Positions 35,142 to 43,902 are shown, numbered from the stretch's first letter. The stretch is DNA of 64,000 nucleotides from Hydractinia symbiolongicarpus (GCF_029227915.1 NC_079881.1:10044001-10108000); one strand, 5' to 3'. The notes: generated by a model from the sequence alone, not told the origin. Program-made: numbers and translations.

Positions 35142-35214
35142 GCCTTGTTAGCGCAGTAGGCAGCGCGTCAGTCTCAAAATCTGAAGGTCGTGAGTTCGAT
35201 CCTCACACAGGGCA
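35142..35214 (+). tRNA. Met-body tRNA with Leu anticodon CAA, unit 57
   Basis: Duplicate of the unit 55 variant. Confidence 0.8.
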
Positions 35215-35278
35215 AGGCTTTTAAAAGCCGCAGTGAATCAAATGTTTGACGCCTATTACAAAACTAGCAATTCAACAA

Positions 35279-35351
35279 TGATTCCGCCCGGGCTCGAACC
35301 GGGGACCTTGCGCGTGTGAAGCGCACGTGATAACCGCTACACTACGGAATC
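35279..35351 (-). tRNA. tRNA-Val(CAC), unit 57
   Basis: Consensus copy. Confidence 0.92.
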
Positions 35352-35442
35352 CAATGAATTTTGGAACCTATGACGAAGGAAAGCAATACAAGGCTAAAAT
35401 AGCTAGAAAAAAAAGCAAAAACATGTCGCTTGTTAGTTGCCA

Positions 35443-35515
35443 GATTCCGTAGTGTAGTGGTTATCACGTGCGCTTTACACGCGCAAGGTCCCCGGTTCGA
35501 GACCGGGCGGCATCA
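35443..35515 (+). tRNA. tRNA-Val(TAC), unit 58
   Basis: Acceptor mismatch as in unit 56, but the anticodon is TAC where unit 56 has AAC. Confidence 0.77.
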
Positions 35516-35555
35516 TTGATGTTTCCGCGAAGCGAACCTCGGAAGAGCCTCTGTA

Positions 35556-35627
35556 GGTTCCATGGTGTAATGGTTAGCACTTAGGACTCTGAATCCTGCG
35601 ATCCGAGTTCAAGTCTCGGTGGAACCT
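35556..35627 (+). tRNA. tRNA-Gln(CTG), unit 58
   Basis: Stem wobble (TAGGA). Confidence 0.87.
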
Positions 35628-35758
35628 GTGCCGTTAGTTGTGCCTCGGAAGCACCTATTGGGCGTTTGGAAGCAACGGCACTTCAAATATTTTAGTCACT
35701 TGCAAGAAGACATTGTAATAACAACGTTCTTCTGAAATGCATCGGATTAGGGCACAGT

Positions 35759-35831
35759 GCCTTGTTAGCGCAGTAGGCAGCGCGTCAGTCTCATAATCTA
35801 AAGGTCGTGAGTTCGATCCTCACACAGGGCA
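35759..35831 (+). tRNA. tRNA-Met(CAT), unit 58
   Basis: Anticodon stem TCTAA. Confidence 0.77.
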
Positions 35832-35895
35832 AGGCTTTTAAAAGCCGCAGTGAATCAAATGTTTGACGCCTATTACAAAACTAGCAACTCAACAA

Positions 35896-35968
35896 TGATT
35901 CCGCCCGGGCTCGAACCGGGGACCTTGCGCATGTGAAGCGCACGTGATAACCGCTACACTACGGAATC
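35896..35968 (-). tRNA. tRNA-Val(CAC), unit 58
   Basis: C38T in the loop. Confidence 0.87.
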
Positions 35969-36059
35969 CAATGAATTTTGGAACCTATGACGAAGGAAAG
36001 AAATACAAGGCTAAAATAGCTAGAGAAAAAAGCAAAAACATGTCGCTTGTTAGTTGCCA

Positions 36060-36132
36060 GATTCCGTAGTGTAGTGGTTATCACGTGCGCTTAACACGCG
36101 CAAGGTCCCCGGTTCGATCCCGGGCGGAATCA
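36060..36132 (+). tRNA. tRNA-Val(AAC), unit 59
   Basis: As unit 55. Confidence 0.88.
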
Positions 36133-36167
36133 TTGATGTTTCCGCGAAGCGAACCTCGGAAGAGCCT

Positions 36168-36210
36168 CTTAACACGCGCAAGGTCCCCGGTTCCAGCCCG
36201 GGCGGAATCA
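36168..36210 (+). pseudogene. tRNA-Val 3' half, unit 59
   Basis: Less diverged than those of units 55 and 57 (TTAACACGCGC kept), so closer to the original duplication. Confidence 0.85.
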
Positions 36211-36250
36211 TTGATGTTTCCGCGAAGCGAACCTCGGAAGAGCCTCTGTA

Positions 36251-36322
36251 GGTTCCATGGTGTTATGGTTAGCACTCAGGACTCTGAATCCTGCGATCCG
36301 AGTTCAAGTCTCGGTGGAGCCT
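36251..36322 (+). tRNA. tRNA-Gln(CTG), unit 59
   Basis: Acceptor wobble (GGAGCC). Confidence 0.83.
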
Positions 36323-36453
36323 GTGCCGTTAGTTGTGCCTCGTAAGCACCTATTGGGCGTTTGGAAGCAACGGCACTTGAAATATTTTAGTCATTTGCAA
36401 GAAGACATTGTAATAACAACGTTCTTCTGAAATGCATCGGATTAGGGCACAGT

Positions 36454-36526
36454 GCCTTGTTAGCGCAGTAGGCAGCGCGTCAGTCTCATAATCTGAAGGT
36501 CGTGAGTTCGATCCTCACACAGGGCA
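36454..36526 (+). tRNA. tRNA-Met(CAT), unit 59
   Basis: Consensus copy. Confidence 0.92.
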
Positions 36527-36590
36527 AGGCTTTTAAAAGCCGCAGTGAATCAAATGTTTGACGCCTATAACAAAACTAGCAACTCAACAA

Positions 36591-36663
36591 TGATTCCGCC
36601 CGGGCTCGAACCGGGGACCTTGCACGTGTGAAGCGCACGTGATAACCGCTACACTACGGAATC
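36591..36663 (-). tRNA. tRNA-Val(CAC), unit 59
   Basis: Anticodon-stem G-T wobble (GTGCA). Confidence 0.88.
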
Positions 36664-36754
36664 CAATGAAATTTGGAACCTATGACGAAGGAAAGCAATA
36701 CAAGGCTAAAATAGCTAGAGAAAAAAGCAAAAACATGTCGCTTGTAAGTTGCCA

Positions 36755-36827
36755 GATTCCGTAGTGTAGTGGTTATCACGTGCGCTTAACACGCGCAAGG
36801 TCCCCGGTTCGAGCCCGGGCGGAATCA
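36755..36827 (+). tRNA. tRNA-Val(AAC), unit 60
   Basis: Consensus copy. Confidence 0.92.
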
Positions 36828-36867
36828 TTGATGTTTCCGCGAAGCGAACGTCGGAAGAGCCTCTGTA

Positions 36868-36939
36868 GGTTCCATGGTGTAATGGTTAGCACTCAGGACT
36901 CTGAATCCTGCGATCCGAGTTCAAGTCTCGGTGGAACCT
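36868..36939 (+). tRNA. tRNA-Gln(CTG), unit 60
   Basis: Consensus copy. Confidence 0.92.
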
Positions 36940-37070
36940 GTGCCGTTAGTTGTGCCTCGGAAGCACCTATTGGGCGTTTGGAAGCAACGGCACTTCAAAT
37001 ATTTTAGTCATTTGCAAGAAGACATTGTAATAACAACGTTCTTCTGAAATGCATCGGATTAGGGCACAGT

Positions 37071-37143
37071 GCCTTGTTAGCGCAGTAGGCAGCGCGTCAG
37101 TCTCATAATCTGAAGGTCGTGAGTTCGATCCTCACACAGGGCA
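37071..37143 (+). tRNA. tRNA-Met(CAT), unit 60
   Basis: Consensus copy. Confidence 0.92.
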
Positions 37144-37207
37144 AGGCTTTTAAAAGCCGCAGTGAATCAAATGTTTGACGCCTATTACAAAACTAGCAAC
37201 TCAACAA

Positions 37208-37280
37208 TGATTCCGCCCGGGCTCGAACCGGGGACCTTGCACGTGTGAAGCGCACGTGATAACCGCTACACTACGGAATC
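37208..37280 (-). tRNA. tRNA-Val(CAC), unit 60
   Basis: Stem wobble (GTGCA). Confidence 0.88.
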
Positions 37281-37371
37281 CAATGAATTTTGGAACCTAT
37301 GACGAAGGAAAGCAATACAAGGCTAAAATAGCTAGAGAAAAAAGCAAAAACATGTCGCTTGTTAGTTGCCA

Positions 37372-37444
37372 GATTCCGTAGTGTAGTGGTTATCACGTGC
37401 GCTTAACACGCGCAAGGTCCCCGGTTCGAGCCCGGGCGGAATCA
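37372..37444 (+). tRNA. tRNA-Val(AAC), unit 61
   Basis: Consensus copy. Confidence 0.92.
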
Positions 37445-37484
37445 TTGATGTTTCCGCGAAGCGAACCTCGGAAGAGCCTCTGTA

Positions 37485-37556
37485 GGTACCATGGTGTAAT
37501 GGTTAGCACTCAGGACACTGAATCCTGCGATCCGAGTTCAAGTCTCGGTAGAACCT
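37485..37556 (+). tRNA. tRNA-Gln(CTG), unit 61
   Basis: U33 replaced by A (CACTGAA); acceptor GGTACCA/TAGAACC mismatches. Probably inactive. Confidence 0.6.
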
Positions 37557-37687
37557 GTGCCGTTAGTTGTGCCTCGGAAGCACCTATTGTGCGTTTGGAA
37601 GCAACGGCACGTCAAATATTTTAATCATTTGCAAGAAGACATTGTAATAACAACGTTCTTCTGAAATGCATCGGATTAGGGCACAGT

Positions 37688-37760
37688 GCCTTGTTAGCGC
37701 AGTAGGCAGCGCGTCAGTCTCATAATCTGAAGGTCGTGAGTTCGATCCTCACACAGGGCA
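37688..37760 (+). tRNA. tRNA-Met(CAT), unit 61
   Basis: Consensus copy; the palindrome downstream is broken as in unit 53. Confidence 0.9.
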
Positions 37761-37824
37761 GGGCTTATAATAGCCGTAGTGAATCAAATGTGTGACGCCT
37801 ATTACAAAACTAGCAACTCAACAA

Positions 37825-37897
37825 TGATTCTGCCCGGGCTCGAACCGGGGACCTTGCGCGTGTGAAGCGCACGTGATAAGCGCTACACTACGGAATC
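37825..37897 (-). tRNA. tRNA-Val(CAC), unit 61
   Basis: Acceptor wobble; D-loop change. Confidence 0.84.
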
Positions 37898-37988
37898 CAA
37901 TGAATTTTGGAACCTATGACGAAGGGAACCAATACAAGGCTAAGATAGCTAGAGAAAAAAGCAAAAACATGTCGATTTTTAGTTGCCA

Positions 37989-38061
37989 GATTCCGTAGTG
38001 TAGTGGTTATCACGTGCGCTTAACACGCGCAAGGTCCCCGGTTCCAGCCCGGGCGGAATCA
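37989..38061 (+). tRNA. tRNA-Val(AAC), unit 62
   Basis: G57C in the T-loop. Confidence 0.8.
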
Positions 38062-38101
38062 TTGATGTTTCCGCGAAGCGAACCTCGGAAGAGCCTCTGT
38101 A

Positions 38102-38173
38102 GGTTCCATGGTGTTATGGTTAGCACTCAGGACTCTGAATCCTGCGATCCGAGTTCAAGTCTCGGTGGAACCT
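38102..38173 (+). tRNA. tRNA-Gln(CTG), unit 62
   Basis: D-loop TTATGG. Confidence 0.9.
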
Positions 38174-38304
38174 GTGCCGTTAGTTGTGCCTCGGAAGCAC
38201 CTATTGGGCGTTTGGAAGCAACGGCACTTCAAATATTTTAGTCATTTGCAAGAAGACATTGTAATAACAACGTTCTTCTGAAATGCATCGGATTAGGGCA
38301 CAGT

Positions 38305-38377
38305 GCCTTGTTAGCGCAGTAGGCAGCGCGTCAGTCTCATAATCTGAAAGTCATGAGTTCGATCCTCACACAGGGCA
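38305..38377 (+). tRNA. tRNA-Met(CAT), unit 62
   Basis: Variable loop and T-stem edge (AAGTCATGAG). Confidence 0.8.
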
Positions 38378-38441
38378 AGGCTTATAAAAGCCGTAGTGAA
38401 TCAAATGTTTGACGCCTATTACAAAACTAGCAACTCAACAA

Positions 38442-38515
38442 TGATTCCGCCCGGGCTCGAACGGTTATCACGTGCGCGTGTGAAGCGCACGTGATAACCG
38501 CTACACTACGGAATC
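38442..38515 (-). pseudogene. tRNA-Val(CAC) with fold-back replacement, unit 62
   Basis: The variable-loop/T-stem stretch is replaced by an inverted copy of the gene's own D/anticodon arm, giving 74 nt. The B box and T-stem are lost. Confidence 0.85.
38462..38500. repeat. Perfect 16-bp-arm palindrome inside unit 62 Val(-)
   Basis: Arm CGGTTATCACGTGCGC (38462-38477), 7-bp loop GTGTGAA, and the exact reverse complement at 38485-38500. Other units lack the left arm. Confidence 0.95.
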
Positions 38516-38606
38516 CAATGAATTTTGGAACCTATGACAAAGGAAAGCAATACAAGGCTAAAATAGCTAGAGAAAAAAGCAAAAACATGTCGCTTGTTAG
38601 TTGCCA

Positions 38607-38679
38607 GATTCCGTAGTGTAGTGGTTATCACGTGCGCTTAACACGGGCAAGGTCCCCGGTTCCAGCCCGGGCGGAATCA
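38607..38679 (+). tRNA. tRNA-Val(AAC), unit 63
   Basis: Anticodon-stem mismatch (GGGCA); G57C. Confidence 0.72.
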
Positions 38680-38719
38680 TTGATGTTTCCGCGAAGCGAA
38701 CCTCAGAAGAGCCTCTGTA

Positions 38720-38791
38720 GGTTCCATGGTGTAATGGTTAGCACTCAGGACTCTGAATCCTGCGATCCGAGTTCAAGTCTCGGTGGAACCT
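38720..38791 (+). tRNA. tRNA-Gln(CTG), unit 63
   Basis: Consensus copy. Confidence 0.92.
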
Positions 38792-38922
38792 GTGCCGTTA
38801 GTTGTGCCTCGGAAGCACCTATTGGGCGTTTGGAAGCAACGGCACTTCAAATATTTTAGTCATTTGCAAGAAGACATTGTAATAACAACGTTCTTCTGAA
38901 ATGCATCGGATTAGGGCACAGT

Positions 38923-38995
38923 GCCTTGTTAGCGCAGTAGGCAGCGCGTCAGTCTCATAATCTGAAAGTCATGAGTTCGATCCTCACACAGGGCA
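38923..38995 (+). tRNA. tRNA-Met(CAT), unit 63
   Basis: As unit 62. Confidence 0.8.
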
Positions 38996-39059
38996 AGGCT
39001 TATAAAAGCCGTAGTGAATCAAATGTTTGACGCCTATTACAAAACTAGCAACTCAACAA

Positions 39060-39132
39060 TGATTCCGCCCGGGCTCGAACCGGCGACCTTGCGCGCGTGA
39101 AGCGCACGTGATAACCGCTACACTACGGAATC
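39060..39132 (-). tRNA. tRNA-Val(CAC), unit 63
   Basis: A37G; one change near the T-stem. It lacks the unit 62 palindrome although its neighbours match. Confidence 0.8.
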
Positions 39133-39223
39133 CAATGAATTTTGGAACCTATGACAAAGGAAAGCAATACAAGGCTAAAATAGCTAGAGAAAAAAGCAAA
39201 AACATGTCGCTTGTTAGTTGCCA

Positions 39224-39296
39224 GATTCCGTAGTGTAGTGGTTATCACGTGCGCTTAACACGGGCAAGGTCCCCGGTTCCAACCCGGGCGGAATCA
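39224..39296 (+). tRNA. tRNA-Val(AAC), unit 64 (truncated unit)
   Basis: Anticodon stem GGGCA; T-loop TTCCAAC. Confidence 0.7.
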
Positions 39297-39336
39297 TTGA
39301 TGTTTCCGCGAAGCGAACCTCAGAAGAGCCTCTGTA

Positions 39337-39347
39337 GGTTCCATGGT
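39337..39347 (+). pseudogene. tRNA-Gln 5' remnant, unit 64
   Basis: GGTTCCATGGT, then a junction. GGTAGA..AAAAA occurs twice across it, suggesting repair with filler sequence. Confidence 0.85.
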
Positions 39348-39397
39348 AGAAAAAATGGTAGAGAAAAAAGCAAAAAAATGTCGCTTGTTAGTTGCCA

Positions 39398-39470
39398 GAT
39401 TCCGTAGTGTAGTGGTTATCACGTGCGCTTAACACGCGCAAGGTCCCCGGTTCGAGCCCGTGCGGAATCA
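39398..39470 (+). tRNA. tRNA-Val(AAC), unit 65
   Basis: T-stem mismatch (CCGTG). Confidence 0.8.
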
Positions 39471-39510
39471 TTGATGTTTCCGCGAAGAGAACCTCGGAAG
39501 AGCCTCTGTA

Positions 39511-39582
39511 GGTTCCATGGTGTAATGGTTAGCACTCAAGACTCTGAATCCTGCGATCCGAGTTCAAGTCTCGGTGGAACCT
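39511..39582 (+). tRNA. tRNA-Gln(CTG), unit 65
   Basis: Anticodon-stem mismatch (CAAGA). Confidence 0.78.
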
Positions 39583-39713
39583 GTGCCGTTAGTTGTGCCT
39601 CGGAAGCACCTATTGGGCGTTTGGAAGCAACGGCACTTCAAATATTTTAGTCATTTGCAAGAAGACATTGTAATAACAACGTTCTTCTGAAATGCATCGG
39701 ATTAGGGCACAGT

Positions 39714-39786
39714 GCCTTGTTAGCGCAGTAGGCAGCGCGTCAGTCTCATAATCTGAAGGTCGTGAGTTCGATCCTCACACAGGGCA
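39714..39786 (+). tRNA. tRNA-Met(CAT), unit 65
   Basis: Consensus copy. Confidence 0.92.
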
Positions 39787-39851
39787 AGGCTTTTAAAAGC
39801 CGGCAGTGAATCAAATGTTTGACGCCTATTACAAATCTAGCAACTCAACAA

Positions 39852-39924
39852 TGATTCCGCCCGGGCTCGAACCGGGAACCTTGCGCGTGTGAAGCGCACG
39901 TGATAACCGCTACACTACGGAATC
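39852..39924 (-). tRNA. tRNA-Val(CAC), unit 65
   Basis: One variable-region change. Confidence 0.88.
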
Positions 39925-40015
39925 CAATGAATTTTGGAACCTATGACGAGGTAAAGCAATACAAGGCTAAAATAGCTAGAGAAAAAAGCAAAAACATGTC
40001 GCTTGTTAGTTGCCA

Positions 40016-40088
40016 GATTCCGTAGTGTAGTGGTTATCACGTGCGCTTAACACGCGCAAGGTCCCCGGTTCGAGCCCGGGCGGAATCA
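40016..40088 (+). tRNA. tRNA-Val(AAC), unit 66
   Basis: Consensus copy. Confidence 0.92.
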
Positions 40089-40128
40089 TTGATGTTTCCG
40101 CGAAGCGAACCTCGGAAGAGCCTCTGTA

Positions 40129-40200
40129 GGTACCATGGTGTAATGGTTAGCACTCAGGACTCTGAATCCTGCGATCCGAGTTCAAGTCTCGGTAGAACCT
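40129..40200 (+). tRNA. tRNA-Gln(CTG), unit 66
   Basis: Acceptor GGTACCA/TAGAACC mismatches, as in unit 61. Confidence 0.7.
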
Positions 40201-40331
40201 GTGCCGTTAGTTGTGCCTCGGAAGCACCTATTGTGCGTTTGGAAGCAACGGCACGTCAAATATTTTAATCATTTGCAAGAAGACATTGTAATAACAACGT
40301 TCTTCTAAAATGCATCGGATTAGGGCACAGT

Positions 40332-40404
40332 GCCTTGTTAGCGCAGTAGGCATTGCGTCAGTCTCATAATCTGAAGGTCGTGAGTTCGATCATCACACAG
40401 GGCA
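40332..40404 (+). tRNA. tRNA-Met(CAT), unit 66
   Basis: D-stem 3' strand TTGC; T-stem ATCAC. Confidence 0.65.
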
Positions 40405-40468
40405 AGGCTTTTAAAAGCCGCAGTGAATCAAATGTTTGACGCCTATTACAAAACTAGCAACTCAACAA

Positions 40469-40541
40469 TGATTCCGCCCGGGCTCGAACCGGGGACCTTG
40501 CGCGTGTGAAGCGCACGTGATAACTGCTACACTACGGAATC
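40469..40541 (-). tRNA. tRNA-Val(CAC), unit 66
   Basis: One D-loop change. Confidence 0.88.
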
Positions 40542-40632
40542 CAATGAATTTTGGAACCTATGACGAAGGAAAGCAATACAAGGCTAAAATAGCTAGAGAA
40601 AAAAGCAAAAAAATGTCGCTTGTTAGTTGCCA

Positions 40633-40705
40633 GACTCCGTAGTGTAGTGGTTATCACGTGCGCTTATCACGCGCAAGGTCCCCGGTTCGAGCCCGGGCGG
40701 AATCA
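40633..40705 (+). tRNA. Val-body tRNA with Asp anticodon ATC, unit 67
   Basis: Loop TTATCAC: A35T turns AAC into ATC (GAT aspartate codon). Acceptor GACTCCG adds a mismatch. Singleton. Confidence 0.7.
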
Positions 40706-40745
40706 TTGATGTTTCCGCGAAGCGAACCTCGGAAGAGCCTCTGTA

Positions 40746-40817
40746 GGTTCCATGGTGTAATGGTTAGCACTCAGGACTTTGAATCCTGCGATCTGAGTTC
40801 AAGTCTCGGTGGAACCT
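40746..40817 (+). tRNA. tRNA-Gln(TTG), unit 67
   Basis: Loop CTTTGAA: C34T gives TTG, which reads CAA and CAG; still a Gln anticodon. T-stem wobble. Confidence 0.85.
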
Positions 40818-40948
40818 GTGACGTTAGTTGTGCCTCGGAAGCACCTATTGGGCGTTTGGAAGCAACGGCACGTCAAATATTTTAATCATTTGGAAGAAGA
40901 CATTGTAATAACAACGTTCTTCTGAAATGCATCGGATTAGGGCACAGT

Positions 40949-41021
40949 GCCTTGTTAGCGCAGTAGGCAGCGCGTCAGTCTCATAATCTGAAGGTCGTGA
41001 GTTCGATCCTCACACAGGGCA
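40949..41021 (+). tRNA. tRNA-Met(CAT), unit 67
   Basis: Consensus copy. Confidence 0.92.
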
Positions 41022-41085
41022 AGGCTTTTAAAAGCCGCAGTGAATCAAATGTTTGACGCCTATTACAAAACTAGCAACTCAACAA

Positions 41086-41158
41086 TGATTCCGCCCGGGC
41101 TCGAACCGGGGACCTTGCGCGTGTGAAGCGCACGTGATAACTGCTACACTACGGAATT
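41086..41158 (-). tRNA. tRNA-Val(CAC), unit 67
   Basis: 5' base change (AATTCCG); D-loop change. Confidence 0.82.
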
Positions 41159-41249
41159 CAATGAATTTTGGAACCTATGACGAAGGAAAGCAATACAAGG
41201 CTAAAATAGCTAGAGAAAAAAGCAAAAACATGTCGCTTGTTAGTTGCCA

Positions 41250-41322
41250 GATTCCGTAGTGTAGTGGTTATCACGTGCGCTTTACACGCGCAAGGTCCCC
41301 GGTTCGAGCCCGGGCGGAATCA
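41250..41322 (+). tRNA. tRNA-Val(TAC), unit 68
   Basis: Consensus body. Confidence 0.92.
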
Positions 41323-41362
41323 TTGATGTTTCCACGAAGCGAACCTCGGAAGAGCCTCTGTA

Positions 41363-41434
41363 GGTTCCATGGTGTAATGGTTGGCACTCAGGACTCTGAA
41401 TCCTGCGATCCGAGTTCAAGTCTCGATGGAACCT
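41363..41434 (+). tRNA. tRNA-Gln(CTG), unit 68
   Basis: TTGGCAC D-arm; T-stem CTCGA. Confidence 0.78.
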
Positions 41435-41565
41435 GTGCCGTTAGTTGTGCCTCGGAAGCACCTATTGGGCGTTTGGAAGCAACGGCACTTCAAATATTTT
41501 AGTCATTTGCAAGAAGACATTGTAATAACAACGTTCTTCTGAAATGCATCGGATTAGGGCACAGT

Positions 41566-41638
41566 GCCTTGTTAGCGCAGTAGGCAGCGCGTCAGTCTCA
41601 TAATCTGAAGGTCGTGAGTTCGATTCTCACACAGGGCA
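41566..41638 (+). tRNA. tRNA-Met(CAT), unit 68
   Basis: One T-loop change (GATTC). Confidence 0.89.
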
Positions 41639-41702
41639 AGGCTTTTAAAAGCCGTAGTGAATCAAATGTTTGACGCCTATTACAAAACTAGCAACTCAAC
41701 AA

Positions 41703-41775
41703 TGATTCCGCCCGGGCTCGAACCGGGGACCTTGCGCGTGTGAAGCGCACGTGATAACCGCTACACTACGGAATC
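41703..41775 (-). tRNA. tRNA-Val(CAC), unit 68
   Basis: Consensus copy. Confidence 0.92.
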
Positions 41776-41866
41776 CAATGAATTTTGGAACCGATGACGA
41801 AGGAAAAAAATACAAGGCTAAAACAGCTAGAGAAAAAAGCAAAAACAGGTCGCTTGTTAGTTGCCA

Positions 41867-41939
41867 GATTCCGTAGTGTAGTGGTTATCACGTGCGCTTA
41901 ACACGCGCAAGGTCCCCGGTTCGAGCCCGGGCGGAATCA
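41867..41939 (+). tRNA. tRNA-Val(AAC), unit 69
   Basis: Consensus copy. Confidence 0.92.
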
Positions 41940-41979
41940 TTGATGTTTCCGCGAAGCGAACCTCGGAAGAGCCTCTGTA

Positions 41980-42051
41980 GGTTCCATGGTGTAATGGTTA
42001 GCACTCAGGACTCTGAATCCTCCGATCCGAATTCAAGTCTCGGTGGAACCT
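41980..42051 (+). tRNA. tRNA-Gln(CTG), unit 69
   Basis: Stem end TCCTC; T-stem CCGAA. Confidence 0.74.
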
Positions 42052-42182
42052 GTGCCGTTAGTTGTGCCTCGGAAGCACCTATTGGGCGTTTGGAAGCAAC
42101 GGCACTTGAAATATTTTAGTCATTTGCAAGAAGATATTGTAATAACAACGTTCTTCTGAAATGCATCGGATTAGGGCACAGT

Positions 42183-42255
42183 GCCTTGTTAGCGCAGTAG
42201 GCAGCGCGTCAGTCTCATAATCTGAAGGTCGTGAGTTCGATCCTCACACAGGGCA
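42183..42255 (+). tRNA. tRNA-Met(CAT), unit 69
   Basis: Consensus copy. Confidence 0.92.
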
Positions 42256-42319
42256 AGCCTTTTAAAAGCCGCAGTGAATCAAATGTTTGACGCCTATTAC
42301 AAAACTAGAAACTCAACAA

Positions 42320-42392
42320 TGATTCCGCCCGGGCTTGAACCGGGGACCTTGCGCGTGTGAAGCGCACGTGATAACCGCTACACTACGGAATC
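42320..42392 (-). tRNA. tRNA-Val(CAC), unit 69
   Basis: T-loop TTCAAGC; allowed. Confidence 0.9.
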
Positions 42393-42483
42393 CAATGAAT
42401 TTTGGAACCTATGACGAAGGAAAGCAATACAAGGCTAAAATAGCTAGAGAAAAAAGCAAAAACATGTCGCTTGTTACTTGCCA

Positions 42484-42556
42484 GATTCCGTAGTGTAGTG
42501 GTTATCACGTGCGCTTTACACGCGCAAGGTCCCCGGTTCGAGCCCGGGCGGAATCA
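42484..42556 (+). tRNA. tRNA-Val(TAC), unit 70
   Basis: Consensus body. Confidence 0.92.
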
Positions 42557-42596
42557 TTGATGTTTCCACGAAGCGAACCTCGGAAGAGCCTCTGTA

Positions 42597-42668
42597 GGTT
42601 CCATGGTGTAATCGTTGGCACTCAGGACTCTGAATCCTGCGATCCGAGTTCAAGCCTCGGTGGAACCT
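42597..42668 (+). tRNA. tRNA-Gln(CTG), unit 70
   Basis: D-loop GG changed to CG; TTGGCAC. Confidence 0.72.
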
Positions 42669-42799
42669 GTGCCGTTAGTTGTGCCTCGGAAGCACCTATT
42701 GGGCGTTTGGAAGCAACAACACTTCAAATATTTTAGTCATTTGCAAGAATACATTGTAATAACAACGTTCTTCTGAAATGCATCGGATTAGGGCACAGT

Positions 42800-42872
42800 G
42801 CCTTGTTAGCGCAGTAGGCAGCGCGTCAGTCTCATAATCTGAAGGTCGTGAGTTCGATTCTCACACAGGGCA
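42800..42872 (+). tRNA. tRNA-Met(CAT), unit 70
   Basis: One T-loop change. Confidence 0.89.
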
Positions 42873-42936
42873 AGGCTTTTAAAAGCCGTAGTGAATCAAA
42901 TGTTTGACGCCTATTACAAAACTAGCAACTCAACAA

Positions 42937-43009
42937 TGATTCTGCCCGGGCTCGAACCGGGGACCTTGCGCGTGTGAAGCGCACGTGATAACCGCTACAC
43001 TACGGAATC
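42937..43009 (-). tRNA. tRNA-Val(CAC), unit 70
   Basis: One acceptor change. Confidence 0.86.
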
Positions 43010-43100
43010 CAATGAATTTTGGAACCTATGACGAAGGAAAGCAATACAAGGCTAAAATAGCTAGAGAAAAAAGCAAAAACATGTCGCTTTTTAGTTGCCA

Positions 43101-43173
43101 GATTCCGTAGTGTAGTGGATATCACGTGCGCTTTACACGCGCAAGGTCCCCGGTTCGAGCCCGGGCGGAATCA
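43101..43173 (+). tRNA. tRNA-Val(TAC), unit 71
   Basis: D-loop GGATATC. Confidence 0.88.
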
Positions 43174-43213
43174 TTGATGTTTCCGCGAAGCGAACCTCAG
43201 AAAAGCCTCTGTA

Positions 43214-43285
43214 GGTTCCATGGTGTTATGGTTAGCACTCAGGACTCTGAATCCTGCCATCCGAGTTCAAGTCTCGGTGGAACCT
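43214..43285 (+). tRNA. tRNA-Gln(CTG), unit 71
   Basis: D-loop TTATGG; variable-loop change. Confidence 0.87.
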
Positions 43286-43416
43286 GTGCCGTTAGTTGTG
43301 CCTCTGAAGCACCTATTGGGCGATTGGAAGCAACGGCACTTGAAATATTTTAGTCATTTGCAAGAAGACATTGTAATAACAACGTTCTTCTGAAATGCAT
43401 CGGATTAGGGCGCAGT

Positions 43417-43489
43417 GCCTTGTTAGCGCAGTAGGCAGCGCGTCAGTCTCATAATCTGAAGGTCGTGAGTTCGATCCTCACACAGGGCA
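43417..43489 (+). tRNA. tRNA-Met(CAT), unit 71
   Basis: Consensus copy. Confidence 0.92.
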
Positions 43490-43553
43490 AGGCTTTTAAA
43501 AGCCGCAGTGAATCAAATGTTTGACGCCTATTACAAAACTAGCAACTCAACAA

Positions 43554-43626
43554 TGATTCCGCCCGGGCTCGAACCGGGGACCTTGCGCGTGTGAAGCGCA
43601 CGTGATAACCGCTAAACTACGGAATC
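43554..43626 (-). tRNA. tRNA-Val(CAC), unit 71
   Basis: One D-stem change. Confidence 0.85.
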
Positions 43627-43717
43627 CAATGAATTTTGGAACCTATGACAAAGGAAAGCAATACAAAGCTAAAATAGCTAGAGAAAAAAGCAAAAACATG
43701 TCGCTTGTTAGTTGCCA

Positions 43718-43790
43718 GATTCCGTAGTGTAGTGATTATCACGTGCGCTTAACACGCCCAAGGTCCCCGGTTCGAGCCCGGGCGGAATCA
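43718..43790 (+). tRNA. tRNA-Val(AAC), unit 72
   Basis: D-loop GG changed to GA; anticodon-stem mismatch GCCCA. Confidence 0.7.
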
Positions 43791-43830
43791 TTAATGTTTC
43801 CGCGAAGCGAACCTCGGAAGAGCCTCTGTA

Positions 43831-43902
43831 GGTTCCATGGTGTAATGGTTAGCACTCAGGACTCTGAATCCTGCGATCCGAGTTCAAGTCTCGGTGGAAC
43901 CT
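43831..43902 (+). tRNA. tRNA-Gln(CTG), unit 72
   Basis: Consensus copy. Confidence 0.92.

Larger units (their letters stand above)
33436..36754. repeat. Higher-order repeat, 1312 bp (695 + 617), two and a half copies
   Basis: Units 55-56 and 57-58 are near copies; 59 repeats the 695-bp half. The 695-bp units contain an internal 78-bp duplication. Units 55 and 57 share the CAA anticodon in the Met body; unit 59 has CAT. Confidence 0.92.
39224..39397. repeat. Truncated repeat unit 64 (174 bp)
   Basis: Keeps Val(+) and the first 11 bases of Gln, then jumps into the divergent spacer. About 443 bp, including Met and Val(-), are missing. Confidence 0.93.
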
